64,000 nt of DNA from CBDDCX01 sp965226925 (GTDB lineage: Bacteria; Gemmatimonadota; Gemmatimonadetes; Longimicrobiales; Gaopeijiaceae), in contig CBDDEN010000011.1 in assembly GCA_965226925.1 (NCBI GenBank), forward strand, positions 310,001 through 374,000. Reading direction: 5' to 3'. Shown here piece after piece: positions 18,258 through 28,207 of the stretch. Both the position numbers and the translations under genes were made by a program. Positions within the stretch are counted from its first letter, which is position 1. Each line of letters starts with the position of its first letter. Below the pieces are notes generated by a model. The model searched no databases. It was not told the origin of the DNA and was given only the letters and a program-made list of their open reading frames with translations.

Positions 18258-19505
18258 CTACATGAAAACGCCTCGGAAGAAGAAGAAGAAGAATGCCGCG
18301 AGCGTCGCCCCGATGGGGAGCGTTACGATCCACGAGGCCACGATGCCCAGAATCACGCGCATGTCGATCGCAGCGATGCCCCGGGCCAACCCTACGCCCA
18401 TAACGGCTCCCACGATGATGTGGGTCGTCGAGACAGGCAGCCCCAAGCGGGACGCCACTACCACAGTCGTCGCCGCCGCAAGCTCGGCACAGAATCCGCG
18501 ACTCGGCGTAAGCTCCGTGATCTTCTTGCCGATCGTCCTCATGACGCGGTAGCCCATCGTGGAGAGTCCAACGACGATCCCGAATCCTCCAAGGGCTAGA
18601 ATCCAGATCGGCAGTGCGGCCTCCTGGCCCACTTGACCGGTCTGCACCGTCGTCACGACGGCGGCCAGAGGCCCGACCCCGTTGGCCACATCGTTGGAAC
18701 CGTGAGCGAAGGCCATCCCGACGGCCGTGAAGACGCAGAGCGGAGCGAAGGCCTTCTCCACCGCGGCGAAGTGGAAGTCCTTGGTCGCATCCGCTTCGAC
18801 TGTCACTCGGCCGATGAGGATCCGCCCCACCCAAGCCACCACGAGCCCGACCAGGAGCGCGATGACGCCACTCTGTAGCCCGGTCAGCTCGAGATCCAGA
18901 TGGGTCAGTCCTTTGAAGAGTGTCACCAGCGTGATCACGACCCCCATGATGAACACATAAACGGGTCCGTATCGCTTCGCGTTTTCGAACGGCAAATCGG
19001 TGTCGAGAACGAAGACGCGAAGGCTCTGCGCCAGGAGGAAGGCCAGAGTCGCTCCGATGAGCGGAGAAACGATCTAACTGGCCACGATTCCGCTGACCAC
19101 GCCCCACTCCACCGATTCGACGCCGAGCCCCACGACCCCGAACCCGATGATCGACCCCACGATCGTGTGCGTCGTGGACACCGGCCATCCGAAGTAGCTC
19201 GCCACCATGAGCCAAATGCCTGCGGCAAGCAGGGCCGAGAGCATCCCGAACACGAGGATCTCCGGTTCGGGGATGTAGGCCGGGTCTATGATTCCCCCGC
19301 GAATCGTCCCGGTCACATGTCCGCCGGCGAGGAATGCCCCGGCAAACTCGAAGATCGCCGCAATGAGGATCGCCTTCTTGACCGTTATCGCGCCCGAGCC
19401 GACCGAGGTTCCCATGGCGTTGGCAACGTCGTTGGCGCCGACCCCCCATGTCATGTAGAGGCCGAACACGACGGCGAGGATTATGAAGATCAATCCGAAT
19501 TCCAT
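18258..19505 (-). pseudogene. pit: Pit-type inorganic phosphate transporter with in-frame amber stop
   Basis: The protein of about 415 codons has two PiT signature halves, GVGANDVANAMGTSVGSGAI at the N-terminus and AFAHGSNDVANGVGPLAAVV in the second half, plus STTHTIVG and STTHIIVG. About ten membrane segments are visible. At 19074-19076 the codon where relatives have tryptophan (GIVAS-W-IVSPL) reads TAG; the frame continues perfectly to 18258. Pit imports metal-phosphate driven by protons. It lies 24 bp behind the DUF47 gene, a classic pair. Nonsense mutation, sequencing error or readthrough cannot be told apart. Confidence 0.85.
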
Positions 19506-19529
19506 GATTCAACGCTCCCGGGTGCGTCT

Positions 19530-20210
19530 CTAGCGTGCGATGAAGAGACGCAGGCGATCGCCCACGTCCTGTGCGTAGTCCGCGAGGTCCCCGATCATGT
19601 TGATCAGCCTTTCCCAATAAACCACCGACAGTGGGCTGAGCTCCTCCTCATGGCTGAAGAGGTCCATGACCAAGGCCATCCCAAGCTCATCACCCTCCCG
19701 TTCGATGTCTCCCAGCTCGACCACCATCTCCTCGACCCGATCGACACCCCGCCCCTTGAACCCTGTCACGAGCAGCTCGTCCAGCTCGTTGATGACTTCT
19801 TGACACTTGTTGACGGCATCGACGTTGCTGCGGACAAAGGGCATGAGCCTCTCTCGCATGAACGGGGGCACGACCATGCCTCGCAGCACCAGAAGGCCCA
19901 CAACGTCCTGCGCCGTGTCCGCGATAGAATCCTGGGCGTGAAGCAGATCCAGGAGATCGCGCCGATCGACCGGCAAGAACATCGTCCTGGGGAGATGCAG
20001 ACGGATCTCGTTCTTGACGTCGTCCGCCTGTCGCTCGAGATCGAAGACCGTCTCCTTGAGGGCCGCGATTTTCTCGCGGTCCTCCTCGAGGAGGGCCTCG
20101 AAGAGCGGCAGCATTTGAGCAACGCAATCCGCCACGAAGGCCATGTGCTGCTGCATGCGACGGAAGGGGGATCGGCCGAAAAGGCCCGCAATCGGACTCG
20201 TCGTCCTCAT
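19530..20210 (-). CDS. DUF47 / PhoU-like regulator of Pit transporter
   Basis: This 226-codon all-helical protein (MRTTSPIAGLFGRSPFRRMQ start) has PhoU-type repeats rich in acidic residues (DLERQADDVKNEIRLHLPRT; DIEREGDELGMALVMDLF). The start at 20210 is chosen because CCGGAGGAAT lies 6 bp upstream; the longer open frame upstream has no such support. DUF47 proteins pair with Pit transporters and are thought to modulate them. It is the first gene of a DUF47-pit-phosphoesterase transcription unit, divergent from the polyphosphate genes. Confidence 0.88.
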   Translation of the reverse strand: MRTTSPIAGLFGRSPFRRMQQHMAFVADCVAQMLPLFEALLEEDREKIAALKETVFDLERQADDVKNEIRLHLPRTMFLPVDRRDLLDLLHAQDSIADTAQDVVGLLVLRGMVVPPFMRERLMPFVRSNVDAVNKCQEVINELDELLVTGFKGRGVDRVEEMVVELGDIEREGDELGMALVMDLFSHEEELSPLSVVYWERLINMIGDLADYAQDVGDRLRLFIAR

Positions 20211-20680
20211 AGTATTCCTCCGGAGACTTAAGCGCTTCTCGAACCGGGCCGTCGGCCCACGACGGCACTCCTGCCTTGAGCCCCAGGATCCGCGATGCCC
20301 AGTCGGGTCATCGGCTCGGTCCCGGCGATCACTCCCGGCCTCGATTTTGGTGAGCCACACGCGCAAGAACCTGCACGCTTTTCGGTGGCTATCGGACTTC
20401 CGCCTTGGGCAGGACTCGGCGACAGAATCTTCGGAACCGGGGGGGCGGACGGACGCACCCCCACTCAAGGTGGAGTGGTCGGACACACAACACAAGGCTG
20501 TCCGACAAGCACCTCTGCGCGGCGCCGAGTCGACCCTCCGACAGGAGGGTTTTCGCCATGTCTCCTGTCTCCGATCGGATATCGGCCCGGGCGTGCCAGA
20601 CGGGCCGGAGAGGGGTACTTTCTCCTGGTAGATACCGCCCCGTGGACGCCGTTTTTCTGCCTTTAGGGGTGCGGGAGACA
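20211..20680. other. Divergent intergenic region between phosphate-uptake and polyphosphate genes
   Basis: This 470-bp region has no convincing gene and must hold the promoters of both divergent units. I see no clear Pho box. It contains one plus-strand hairpin (20533-20550), listed separately. Confidence 0.5.
20533..20553 (+). terminator. Hairpin with short T tract
   Basis: ACCCTCC-GACA-GGAGGGT followed by TTTTC forms a 7-bp stem with a 4-nt loop. No gene lies directly upstream on the plus strand, so it may be a leader attenuator of the downstream genes, or chance. Confidence 0.3.
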
Positions 20681-20925
20681 ATGGGTCGATTCGTAATCGT
20701 CGCGGGTCCGTCATGTGTGGGTAAGGGACCCTCGTATGCCGCGCTGCGGCGGTTCTATCCGGCACGGTGTGATCGATCGGGGCAAAGACGCCTTCTTCGA
20801 GGGAAACCCGTTCGTCCCCTCGGCCCTCTTCGAATCCGGCGCGCTCGACGGTATTCCTAACCTCTCCATCTTCCTCTCGCCCTTGTCGAGGGCGAGATTC
20901 AGCAACGGCGTTCCAATCCTAACAT
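20681..20925 (+). pseudogene. Guanylate-kinase-like P-loop protein, internally deleted
   Basis: ATG 20681 opens MGRFVIVAGPSCVGKGPSYA with a P-loop (AGPSCVGKG). After ALRRFYPAR the match is lost, and in another frame a C-terminal-like part follows (GKDAFFEGNPFVPSALFE, then IPNLSIFLSPLSRA). I recognise this as the two ends of a nucleotide-kinase-like family with most of the middle missing. It sits just upstream of the PPK2 gene. The family call is from memory of the sequence style and is tentative. Confidence 0.45.
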
Positions 20926-20936
20926 AGGCGGCCGCG

Positions 20937-22561
20937 GTGTTTGAGACTGCAGAACTCGGTCAGTACGTCACCAAAGAAGAGTACGCGGAGCGCGAGCCGC
21001 TTTTACGGGCGCAGCTCCTCAACGCCCAGGCCGACCTCAGGTCTGCGGACTTCCCCGTCATCCTCCTCTTCTCCGGCGTCGATGGAGCCGGCAAGGGAGA
21101 ACTCGCAAACCTCCTACAGGCGTGGTTGGACCCTCGCGGGTTCGTGACCAGAGCCTTCGGACCGCCGTCTGAGGAGGAGAAGGAGCGTCCCCTGTATTGG
21201 CGCTTCTGGCGCGACCTCCCCCCAAAGGGGCACATCGGGATCTTCCTCAGCGCCTGGTACAGCGGCCCCCTGCTGGACCGAGTAAAGAAGCGGATTACCG
21301 ACGCCGAACTCGACGACCAGCTGGATAACATCGTTACTTTCGAGAAGACACTCGCCGACGATGGGGCCCTCGTCCTGAAGTTCTGGATGCACCTCGGCAA
21401 GCAGCAGCAGAAAGCACGTTTCGAAGCCCTCGAGAAGGACCCCCACCAGAGCTGGCGGGTCACGAAGAAGGACTGGGGGCACTGGAAGCTGTACCGGAAG
21501 TTCGTCGCCGCGTCGGAACGCATCATTATGCGAACGAGCACCGGCGAGGCGCCCTGGATTATCGTAGAGGGTACGGACGCCCGTTTCCGGAGTCTCGAGG
21601 TCGGCACGCGGCTTCTCGATGCGATGAGGCGCCACATTGCGGACCGGGAGGCACGCAGGGCCACCGAGGCGCAGGTGCACAGCATGGTGAACGGTGGGGA
21701 CGACTACGAAGTGATCGGAACCCTACTCGAGGAGAAGCCCACCAAGACGGTCCTCGATGTGCTCGACACGAGCACGAGCCTGACCAAGGACTACAAGGGA
21801 AGCTCGAGCGGTTGCAGGCCAACATCAACCTGCAGCACCGACGGGCCCGAGAGCACAAAATCTCCGTCATACTCGTGTTCGAAGGCTGGGACGCCTCTGG
21901 AAAGGGAGGTGCGATTCGAAGGCTGACATCCGCCCTCGATGCCCGCGACTACCAGGTAATCTCGATCGCAGCCCCTACGGATGAGGAGAACGCGCACCAC
22001 TACCTTTGGAGGTTCTGGCGCCACCTCTCGAGAGCGGGCCGGGTTTCGATCTTCGATCGAAGTTGGTACGGGCGAGTCCTGGTTGAACGGGTCGAGGGTT
22101 TTGCCACCGAGAAGGAGTGGCGGCGAGCCTACACCGAAATCAACCAGTTCGAGCAACAGCTCGTGGATCACGGCATAATGCTCATCAAGTTCTGGATTCA
22201 TGTATCCAGAGACGAGCAGGAGCGTCGCTTCAACGCACGGAAGGAGATCCCTCACAAGCGCTGGAAGCTGACCGCGGAGGATTGGCGCAACCGGGAGAAG
22301 TGGGACCAGTACGAACTGGCCGTGCACGACATGGTCGAACGCACGAGCACCCAGATCGCTCCCTGGGTGTTGGTCCCGGGGAACGACAAGCAGTACGCCC
22401 GATGCAAGGTGTTGGAGGTCGTCGGTCGTCGGCTGAAGCAGGCGGTCAACCGGGCCGTGAAGTTGGAGAAGGAGACCGTCGGACGGACCTTGAAGCTGGA
22501 AGAGACGAGGGTTCAACAAGGCCTGGAGCTAGAGAAGGGAACCAAGGGAGTCGGAACGTGA
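20937..22561 (+). pseudogene. pap: Two-domain PPK2 (polyphosphate:AMP phosphotransferase type), frameshifted
   Basis: It starts at GTG 20937. Domain 1 (about residues 10-260) has Walker A GVDGAGKGE and the lid SAWYSG. Domain 2 has Walker A GWDASGKGG near residue 315 and the lid FDRSWYGRVLVERVEGF. Two fused PPK2 domains in about 540 codons match class II polyphosphate:AMP phosphotransferases, which make ADP from AMP and polyphosphate. One base is missing near 21798 (between DYK and KLERLQANIN), so the frame breaks between the domains. Its TGA overlaps the ppk1 GTG (GTGA), implying coupling. A short charged tail rich in KLEKET-type repeats ends the protein. Confidence 0.85.
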
Positions 22562-24957
22562 GAACGGAAAAGCCAAGTTGGTGGAAGAAGGAAACGCGTC
22601 CGCCCTCCCATGCCGGGCCGGAGACCGGGACACCTCCCTCGGCGCTGTTCCGTGATGTCACCAGTGAGCAGGCGCTGGTGAAACAGCCCGAGCCACCTGC
22701 CGACCCTTCGAATGAAAAGGCTGAGGAATCGCCCACCGGCTCCAGACGTGAGCAGGAGAAGACGAAGGCTCCGCGTACTCCCGCTGACACTGCCCCCGTC
22801 CCCGAATCCCGCGCAGGGGACGAGCACGACCTGGACGCTCCCGAGTACTACCTGAACCGCGAGCTGACCTGGGTCAACTTCAATTTCCGGGTGCTGCATG
22901 AGGCCGAAGACGAGCGCACTCCATTGCTCGAACGGATGAAGTTCATCGCCATCGTGAGCTCCAACCTCGACGAATTCTTCATGAAACGGATCGGGGGCCT
23001 CAAGCAGCAAGTGGGAGCCGGCGTGACCGAGCGCACGGTCGATGGCCGCCTGCCTGGGGAGCAGATCGAGGAGTGCCATGCCCTCATTCGCAAGCTCGAG
23101 CAGCGCAAACGGGCGGCTTTCAAACGTGTACTGAAGGAGCTCGAGGCCTTTGACATTATCCTGACGGACTACGGGGCCATCTCAGAAGACCAACAGGCGT
23201 ACCTCCGCGAGTATTACGTCGAGAACATCTACCCATTGGTGACACCCCAGGGGACCGATCCGGCGCACCCCTTCCCCTTCGTTTCGAACTTGTCGCTCAA
23301 TCTTCTGGTCACGCTCTACAACAACGAAGATCCAGCGCCGCGTCTCGCTCGCGTGAAGGTCCCGGTCGGGGGCGGAATTCCCCGTCTCCTCAAGCTTCCG
23401 GACAAGAATACGTTCGTGACTCTGGAGAGCGTAATTGCCCACAATTTGGATCTTCTCTTCCCGGGCATGGCCGTCGACTCGTATGAGATGTTCCGCGTCA
23501 CGCGAAACGCCAACACGCTGCAGGAAGAGGAGTCGGCCGACGATCTTCTCAGCGTGATCGAGTCCGAGCTTCGCGAGAGGAGGTTCGCTGACGTCGTGCG
23601 TCTCGAGGTCTCGAAGGACACGGACCCGGGGCACCGGGGCATGCTCGCCGCGGAACTCGGCCTGGACGAGGCATCGGACGTGTTCGAGGTGGACGGTATC
23701 ATGGCGATGCGGGACCTTCTCGCTCTCATGCAGATCGACGACCCAACCCTCAAGGACACCCCGCACCACCCGCGCGACCATCCGGCGCTGAGCACCGAGC
23801 GGTCCATCTTCCACGTTATCCGTGACCACGAATCGATCCTCCTACAGCATCCTTATGAGTCCTTCAGCACCTCGGTAGAGCGCCTCCTCAGAGAAGCGAG
23901 CGTGGACTCGAAGGTCCGCGCGATCAAGATGACCTTCTACCGGACGTCCGAGGACTCTCGGGCCGTCAGGTACCTGATGGATGCCGCGTTGAACGGGAAG
24001 CAGGTGGCCGTGGTCATGGAGCTCAAGGCCCGCTTCGACGAACAAGCCAACATCAGGTGGGCCAACCGTCTGAGCGGTGCCGGGATTCATGTGACGTACG
24101 GCGTGGTTGGGCTCAAGACGCACTGCAAGGCGATCCTGGTCGTTCGCGACGATTACGACGGGCTGCGACGGTACGCGCACGTCGGTACTGGCAACTACCA
24201 CTCGGGAACGGCCGGCCTCTATTCCGACGTCGGGCTCTTGACCTGTGACGAAGAGATCGGGAAGGACCTCACGGAACTCTTCAACTACCTCACTACCGGG
24301 TTCAAGCCGAAGCGCTCCTACTTCAAGCTGCGACCGGCGCCCAAGCTCATGAAGACCGCGCTTCTCGAGAAGATCGAGCGAGAAATCGAGAAGCACTCCG
24401 CATCGTCCCCTGGGCGAATCCAATTCAAGATGAATTCCCTGGAGGATCCCGAGGTCACGAAGCTCCTCTACCGTGCGTCTCTGGCCGGTGTCAAGGTAGA
24501 CCTGATCGTGCGTGACACGTGCCGTATCAGGCCGGGCATTCAAGGCCTGTCGGACAGTGTTACGGTCATCGGTATCGTCGGTCGTTTCCTCGAGCACGCG
24601 CGACTCTATTACTTCAAGAACGGGGGCGACGAGGAGTACTACATCAGTTCTGCCGACTGCATGAGTCGGAACCTCGACTCACGGGTGGAGGTCATGTCTC
24701 CGGTCGAAGACTCGAGGCTCCAGGAACAGCTCCGCTTCTTCCTCGACTTGCAGATGGGCGACCAGCGAGCCGCCTGGGTCCTTCAGCCCGACGGGAGTTA
24801 CATTCAGCGGGTACCCGAGAGCGAGAAGGAAGCCAAGAGTTGTCAGGAAGCGATGATCACTTGGGCGCAGGAGCGCGAGTTCGAGGCCACTCGACTCAAG
24901 AACCGCACGATTCAAGGGATCGGGAAGTTACCTGCACCTCCACGGAACGCGGACTGA
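22558..24957 (+). CDS. ppk1: Polyphosphate kinase PPK1
   Basis: This 799-residue enzyme reversibly polymerises the ATP gamma-phosphate into polyphosphate. After an unusual disordered, proline/glutamate-rich N-terminal extension of about 90 residues, the usual domains follow: N-terminal (YYLNRELTWVNFNFRVLHEA; SSNLDEFFMKR), head, and two phospholipase-D-like halves. The autophosphorylated histidine is in LKTHCKAILVV (about residue 522) with VGTGNYHSGTA; the second histidine is in LEHARLYYF (about 680), with ISSADCMSRNLDSRVE near the end. The GTG start is chosen because it overlaps the PPK2 stop; the frame is open upstream but antisense-like. Intact, unlike most neighbours. Confidence 0.93.
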   Translation: MRTEKPSWWKKETRPPSHAGPETGTPPSALFRDVTSEQALVKQPEPPADPSNEKAEESPTGSRREQEKTKAPRTPADTAPVPESRAGDEHDLDAPEYYLNRELTWVNFNFRVLHEAEDERTPLLERMKFIAIVSSNLDEFFMKRIGGLKQQVGAGVTERTVDGRLPGEQIEECHALIRKLEQRKRAAFKRVLKELEAFDIILTDYGAISEDQQAYLREYYVENIYPLVTPQGTDPAHPFPFVSNLSLNLLVTLYNNEDPAPRLARVKVPVGGGIPRLLKLPDKNTFVTLESVIAHNLDLLFPGMAVDSYEMFRVTRNANTLQEEESADDLLSVIESELRERRFADVVRLEVSKDTDPGHRGMLAAELGLDEASDVFEVDGIMAMRDLLALMQIDDPTLKDTPHHPRDHPALSTERSIFHVIRDHESILLQHPYESFSTSVERLLREASVDSKVRAIKMTFYRTSEDSRAVRYLMDAALNGKQVAVVMELKARFDEQANIRWANRLSGAGIHVTYGVVGLKTHCKAILVVRDDYDGLRRYAHVGTGNYHSGTAGLYSDVGLLTCDEEIGKDLTELFNYLTTGFKPKRSYFKLRPAPKLMKTALLEKIEREIEKHSASSPGRIQFKMNSLEDPEVTKLLYRASLAGVKVDLIVRDTCRIRPGIQGLSDSVTVIGIVGRFLEHARLYYFKNGGDEEYYISSADCMSRNLDSRVEVMSPVEDSRLQEQLRFFLDLQMGDQRAAWVLQPDGSYIQRVPESEKEAKSCQEAMITWAQEREFEATRLKNRTIQGIGKLPAPPRNAD

Positions 24958-25050
24958 GGCAGACAGCGGTCCGCCTTCGAACCGGGGTACCGATTCCCTT
25001 CTTACTCGTCATGTGCTTGACCTCTTCGAGCCCCACACCGAAGGGTATCC

Positions 25051-26235
25051 ATGGGTAGGCTCGTAGTCCTCGATCCCGACGCCAGAGAAGGCGTTCCCTT
25101 TCTGCGAGGCATCCTTACCAGGTCGCTCCAGGAAGCCGGCCTTTCGTTCGACGACGCCTACCGGATCGCGGCGACCGTTCGTGAGGAACTGGGCGACATC
25201 TCCGAGGTCAGTACCGCGAAGCTGCGCAAGACCGTCGTCGCGCATCTGAAGGACTTCGGGCAGGAGGCCGTGAGTCGCTACAAGCGTTCAGTGGGACCCG
25301 CTCCCACCATCGTCGTTCGCGAGTCGGAGACGCTGTCGAGACCGTACTCTCGTGAACGTCGACGGGTCGAACTTCAATCGAGCGGCGTGACCGCCGAAGA
25401 CGCCGCCAACGTCGCTGCGAAGATCTACGACGATCTCACCGGACGGGGCGTGGCGGAGATCACCTTAGAGGACCTCCACGGTCTCACGCTACGCCACGTC
25501 GAGCAGGAGTTAGGTGCTCGGGCGGCCCGCCGGTACGTCACCTGGCAGGAGTTCCGCGACAGCAAGCGTCCGCTCATCGTCCTGATTGGTGGTGCCGTGG
25601 GGTCGGGTAAGAGCACCGTCGCCACGGAGCTGGCTCACCGCATGGAGATCGTGCGGATTCAGTCGACGGACATGCTGCGCGAAGTGATGCGGATGATGAT
25701 CCCGGCTCGGCTGCTCCCGGTGCTTCACGCCTCGACGTATACGGCCGGAGAGGTTCTGCCGATCATGGAGTCGCAGAACCGCGACGCCACCGCAGCCCTG
25801 CGTGATTGGCTATCGGAATCAGGCTGAGCTCGTATCGGTGGCCTGTGTCGCCGTCATCAGCGGGCTCTTCAGGAGGGGGTCCCGCTCATTCTCGAGGGGG
25901 TCCACATTCATCACCCGTCTCTGCTGGAGAAGGTGCCCGAGCATACCGACGCCGTCGTCGTGCCCGTCATGCTCTCGGTGCTTCGGGCCAAGGAGCTTCG
26001 AAACCGTATCCGAGGGCGGGGCAAAGAAGTCGCCGACCGGCGAGCGGAGCGCTATCTGAGCCGGTTCGACGAGATTTGGCAGATCCAGAAGTTCATGTTG
26101 TCGGAGGCCGACCAGGCCGGAGTGCCCATCATTCCCAACGATGACCTGGAAAAGACGGTAGACGACATCATAGGAACGATCATGCGCGTGCTCGGAGGGG
26201 ACGGTCTCCACGCCTCCGGCCGCACGGGCAAATGA
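25051..26235 (+). pseudogene. 2-phosphoglycerate kinase, frameshifted
   Basis: The family phosphorylates 2-phosphoglycerate to 2,3-bisphosphoglycerate. An ATP-cone-like N-terminus (residues 1-95) precedes a P-loop kinase domain with GGAVGSGKSTVATELA near residue 179 and IQSTDMLREVMR. The frame is lost at about 25800. GYRNQAELVSVACVAVI follows in a second frame, and the third returns at about 25865 with EGVPLILEGVHIHHPSLLEK through LNDD-like PNDDLEKTVDDIIGTI to the stop at 26235. Two compensating indels therefore scramble about 20 residues. It lies 93 bp behind ppk1. Confidence 0.75.
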
Positions 26236-26276
26236 ACCGAGACTACCGCAACTCCCCGGAAGGGTCGTGACGTCGA

Positions 26277-27557
26277 ATGCCGAAACAGAATAGAGGTGTG
26301 CTCGTAATCGGCGACGGCATGGGCGACCGACCGGCGGCGGCCCTTGACGGGCTCACACCGCTCCAGGCCGCGCGTACACCCCGATTGGACGCGCTCGTGG
26401 CTGGGGGAATCTGTGGACAAGTCGATCCGGTGTTCCCGGGGCTACCCCTCGCGACGCACACCGGGACGGCCGTGCTCATTGGTCTACCGATCCGAGACGT
26501 CTTCGACCTCTCCCGTGGTCCGGTGGAAGCCGCCGGAGCCGGAATGACGCTCGAGCCCGGAGACGTCGCGGTGCTCTGCAATTGGGCCACGGTGCAGCAG
26601 AGCGGGGACGGGCTCGCGATTCTGGATCGGCGCGCCGGCCGGATTCGTGACGAAATCGAGGAGCTCGCCGCCGCGCTCGAGGACATTCCGTGCTTTGACG
26701 GCGTAACGACGACATTCCGGCAAGCCACTCAGCATCGAGCGGTGCTGCGGCTGTCCGGCGCTGCCCTCTCGGCGGAGGTCACCGACACGGATCCGGGCTC
26801 CAGAGCGGAGGCCGCCTTCGTATTGCCGTGTCGCGCGCGACACGCCGAGGATTCCGCAGCCGAAAGGACCGCCGAGGCCCTGAACCGGTTCATACACGAG
26901 GCACATCGGCGTCTTGAAGGTCACCCGGTCAACGTGGGTCGCGCGGCGCGAGGTGAGGCTCCGGCGAACGCGATCATCACCCGCGGTGCCGGGAAGGCCA
27001 GGAAACTCAAGAGCCTGATCAACCACCTGGACCTGAAGGCCGCCCTGGTAGCCGCCGAACGGACCGTCCTCGGTCTCGGTGAGCTGTTCAAGTACGACGT
27101 GTTGTCCGACGAGGCCTTCTCGGCTCTGCCCGACACCGACCTTCATGGAAAGGTCGCCAGGGTCCAGGAAGCTCTGTCGGACCACGATGTGGTGTTCCTC
27201 CACGTCAAGGGCGCCGATATCTGCGCCCACGACAGGGACCCCGTGGCGAAGAGGGAGTTCTTCTAGCGGCTGGACGAAGCGCTGGCTCCCCTTCTCGAAG
27301 CGGACTTCGTCGTAGGCGTGTGCTCGGACCACAGCACGAACTCAATGACCGGCCTCCATTGCGGCGACCCGGTGCCGGCGGCGTTACGGGCACCGGGAGG
27401 CCGCGTCGGGCCGGTTCGGGTATTCAACGAGACCGCCTGCATGGGTGGGGGGCTCGGCCGTCTAACTAGCAACGCCTTCCTCACGACGTTCTTGGACGCC
27501 ATGGGCGCGATCGGCGAGCTACGCGCCGGCGATCGACACTTCTTCCAGGCGGGGTAG
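26277..27557 (+). pseudogene. apgM: 2,3-bisphosphoglycerate-independent phosphoglycerate mutase, ApgM type, with amber codon
   Basis: This archaeal-type alkaline-phosphatase-superfamily mutase interconverts 2- and 3-phosphoglycerate. The N-terminal metal site is VIGDGMGDRPA. THTGTAVLIG holds the usual serine/threonine nucleophile region, and C-terminal metal ligands are in HVKGADICAHDRDP and CSDHSTNSMTGLHCGDPVP. At 27264-27266 a TAG sits between AKREFF and RLDEALAPLL, where relatives have an ordinary codon; the frame runs on to TAG 27557. It follows 2-phosphoglycerate kinase by 41 bp, suggesting a joint role in phosphoglycerate metabolism. Length is normal (about 426 codons). Confidence 0.82.
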
Positions 27558-27646
27558 CGGGGTCGGACCGTCGTGTCGGCGGTAGACGCAGGAGCCGTTT
27601 TGCGAGGGACACTCGCCCTGAAGACCAGTGAGGGGCTGGCGTCTCC

Positions 27647-27667
27647 ATCAGAGGCGCCGCCCGGATT
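27647..27667 (+). repeat. 21-bp copy of tRNA-Cys 3' end (attachment-site-like)
   Basis: ATCAGAGGCGCCGCCCGGAT and one more T recur exactly at 27804-27824, where they cover the 3' end of the tRNA-Cys gene and its downstream bases. Direct repeats of a tRNA 3' end are typical scars of tyrosine-recombinase integration. Here only 136 bp separate the copies and no integrase is present, so a partial tRNA duplication is equally possible. Confidence 0.6.
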
Positions 27668-27808
27668 TAGCTGCGGTCGCCTTCGGCGATCCTCGCTGGT
27701 CTCGGCGGTTCACTACGGGGCCGCACCGCGGGCGTACTGATCTACGCCTCGGCTCGAACCGTTGCGGTTCGAACCCGGGCGTGGTTCATGACGATCTTCG
27801 AAAATCAG

Positions 27809-27880
27809 AGGCGCCGCCCGGATTCGAACCGGGGAATAAAGGCTTTGCAGGCCTCTGCCTTACCACTTGGCTACGGCGCC
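27809..27880 (-). tRNA. tRNA-Cys (GCA)
   Basis: The 72-nt cloverleaf reads GGCGCCG acceptor, D arm GCC-GGC, anticodon stem GAGGC/GCCTT with loop CTGCAAA (anticodon GCA), T arm CCCGG-TTCGAAT-CCGGG, acceptor CGGCGCC and discriminator U73 as expected for cysteine. CCA is not encoded. Confidence 0.95.
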
Positions 27881-27930
27881 TAAAGCGAAAAGGGGCTCTC
27901 GCCCGGTGGACGGCGCGCCCCTTTTCCGAG

Positions 27931-28003
<73 letters not shown>

Positions 28004-28207
28004 AAGGAAAAAGGTGCTTTGGGCTACCCGCACAGGCGGAAATCGTTTCCAAAGCACCCCTCGGTTGTGCGCTGGAAGCTAGACATGGCGCCAAAAAGTG
28101 TCAAGTTCCCATTAGGCCGTTTCCCATCGAGTTTCCCCACCGCGACCGGGGTCTCCCTGGCCGTTCCCGTTCCGAGGTTCCACGACATCGAGGAGTGCTC
28201 GCGCCGC

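Noticed and set aside
18253..19617. Long minus-strand frame overlapping pit
   Set aside because: Out-of-frame reading of the pit gene; the real product is clear in the other frame.
22117..22557. Upstream extension of the ppk1 frame
   Set aside because: It overlaps the second PPK2 domain in another frame and looks like shadow sequence; GTG 22558 at the PPK2 stop is the natural start.
182..27266. Reassigned amber codon (for example pyrrolysine)
   Set aside because: Several complete genes here end in TAG (groL, mutL, the outer-membrane protein), and no readthrough signals are visible; kept only as a question in the findings.
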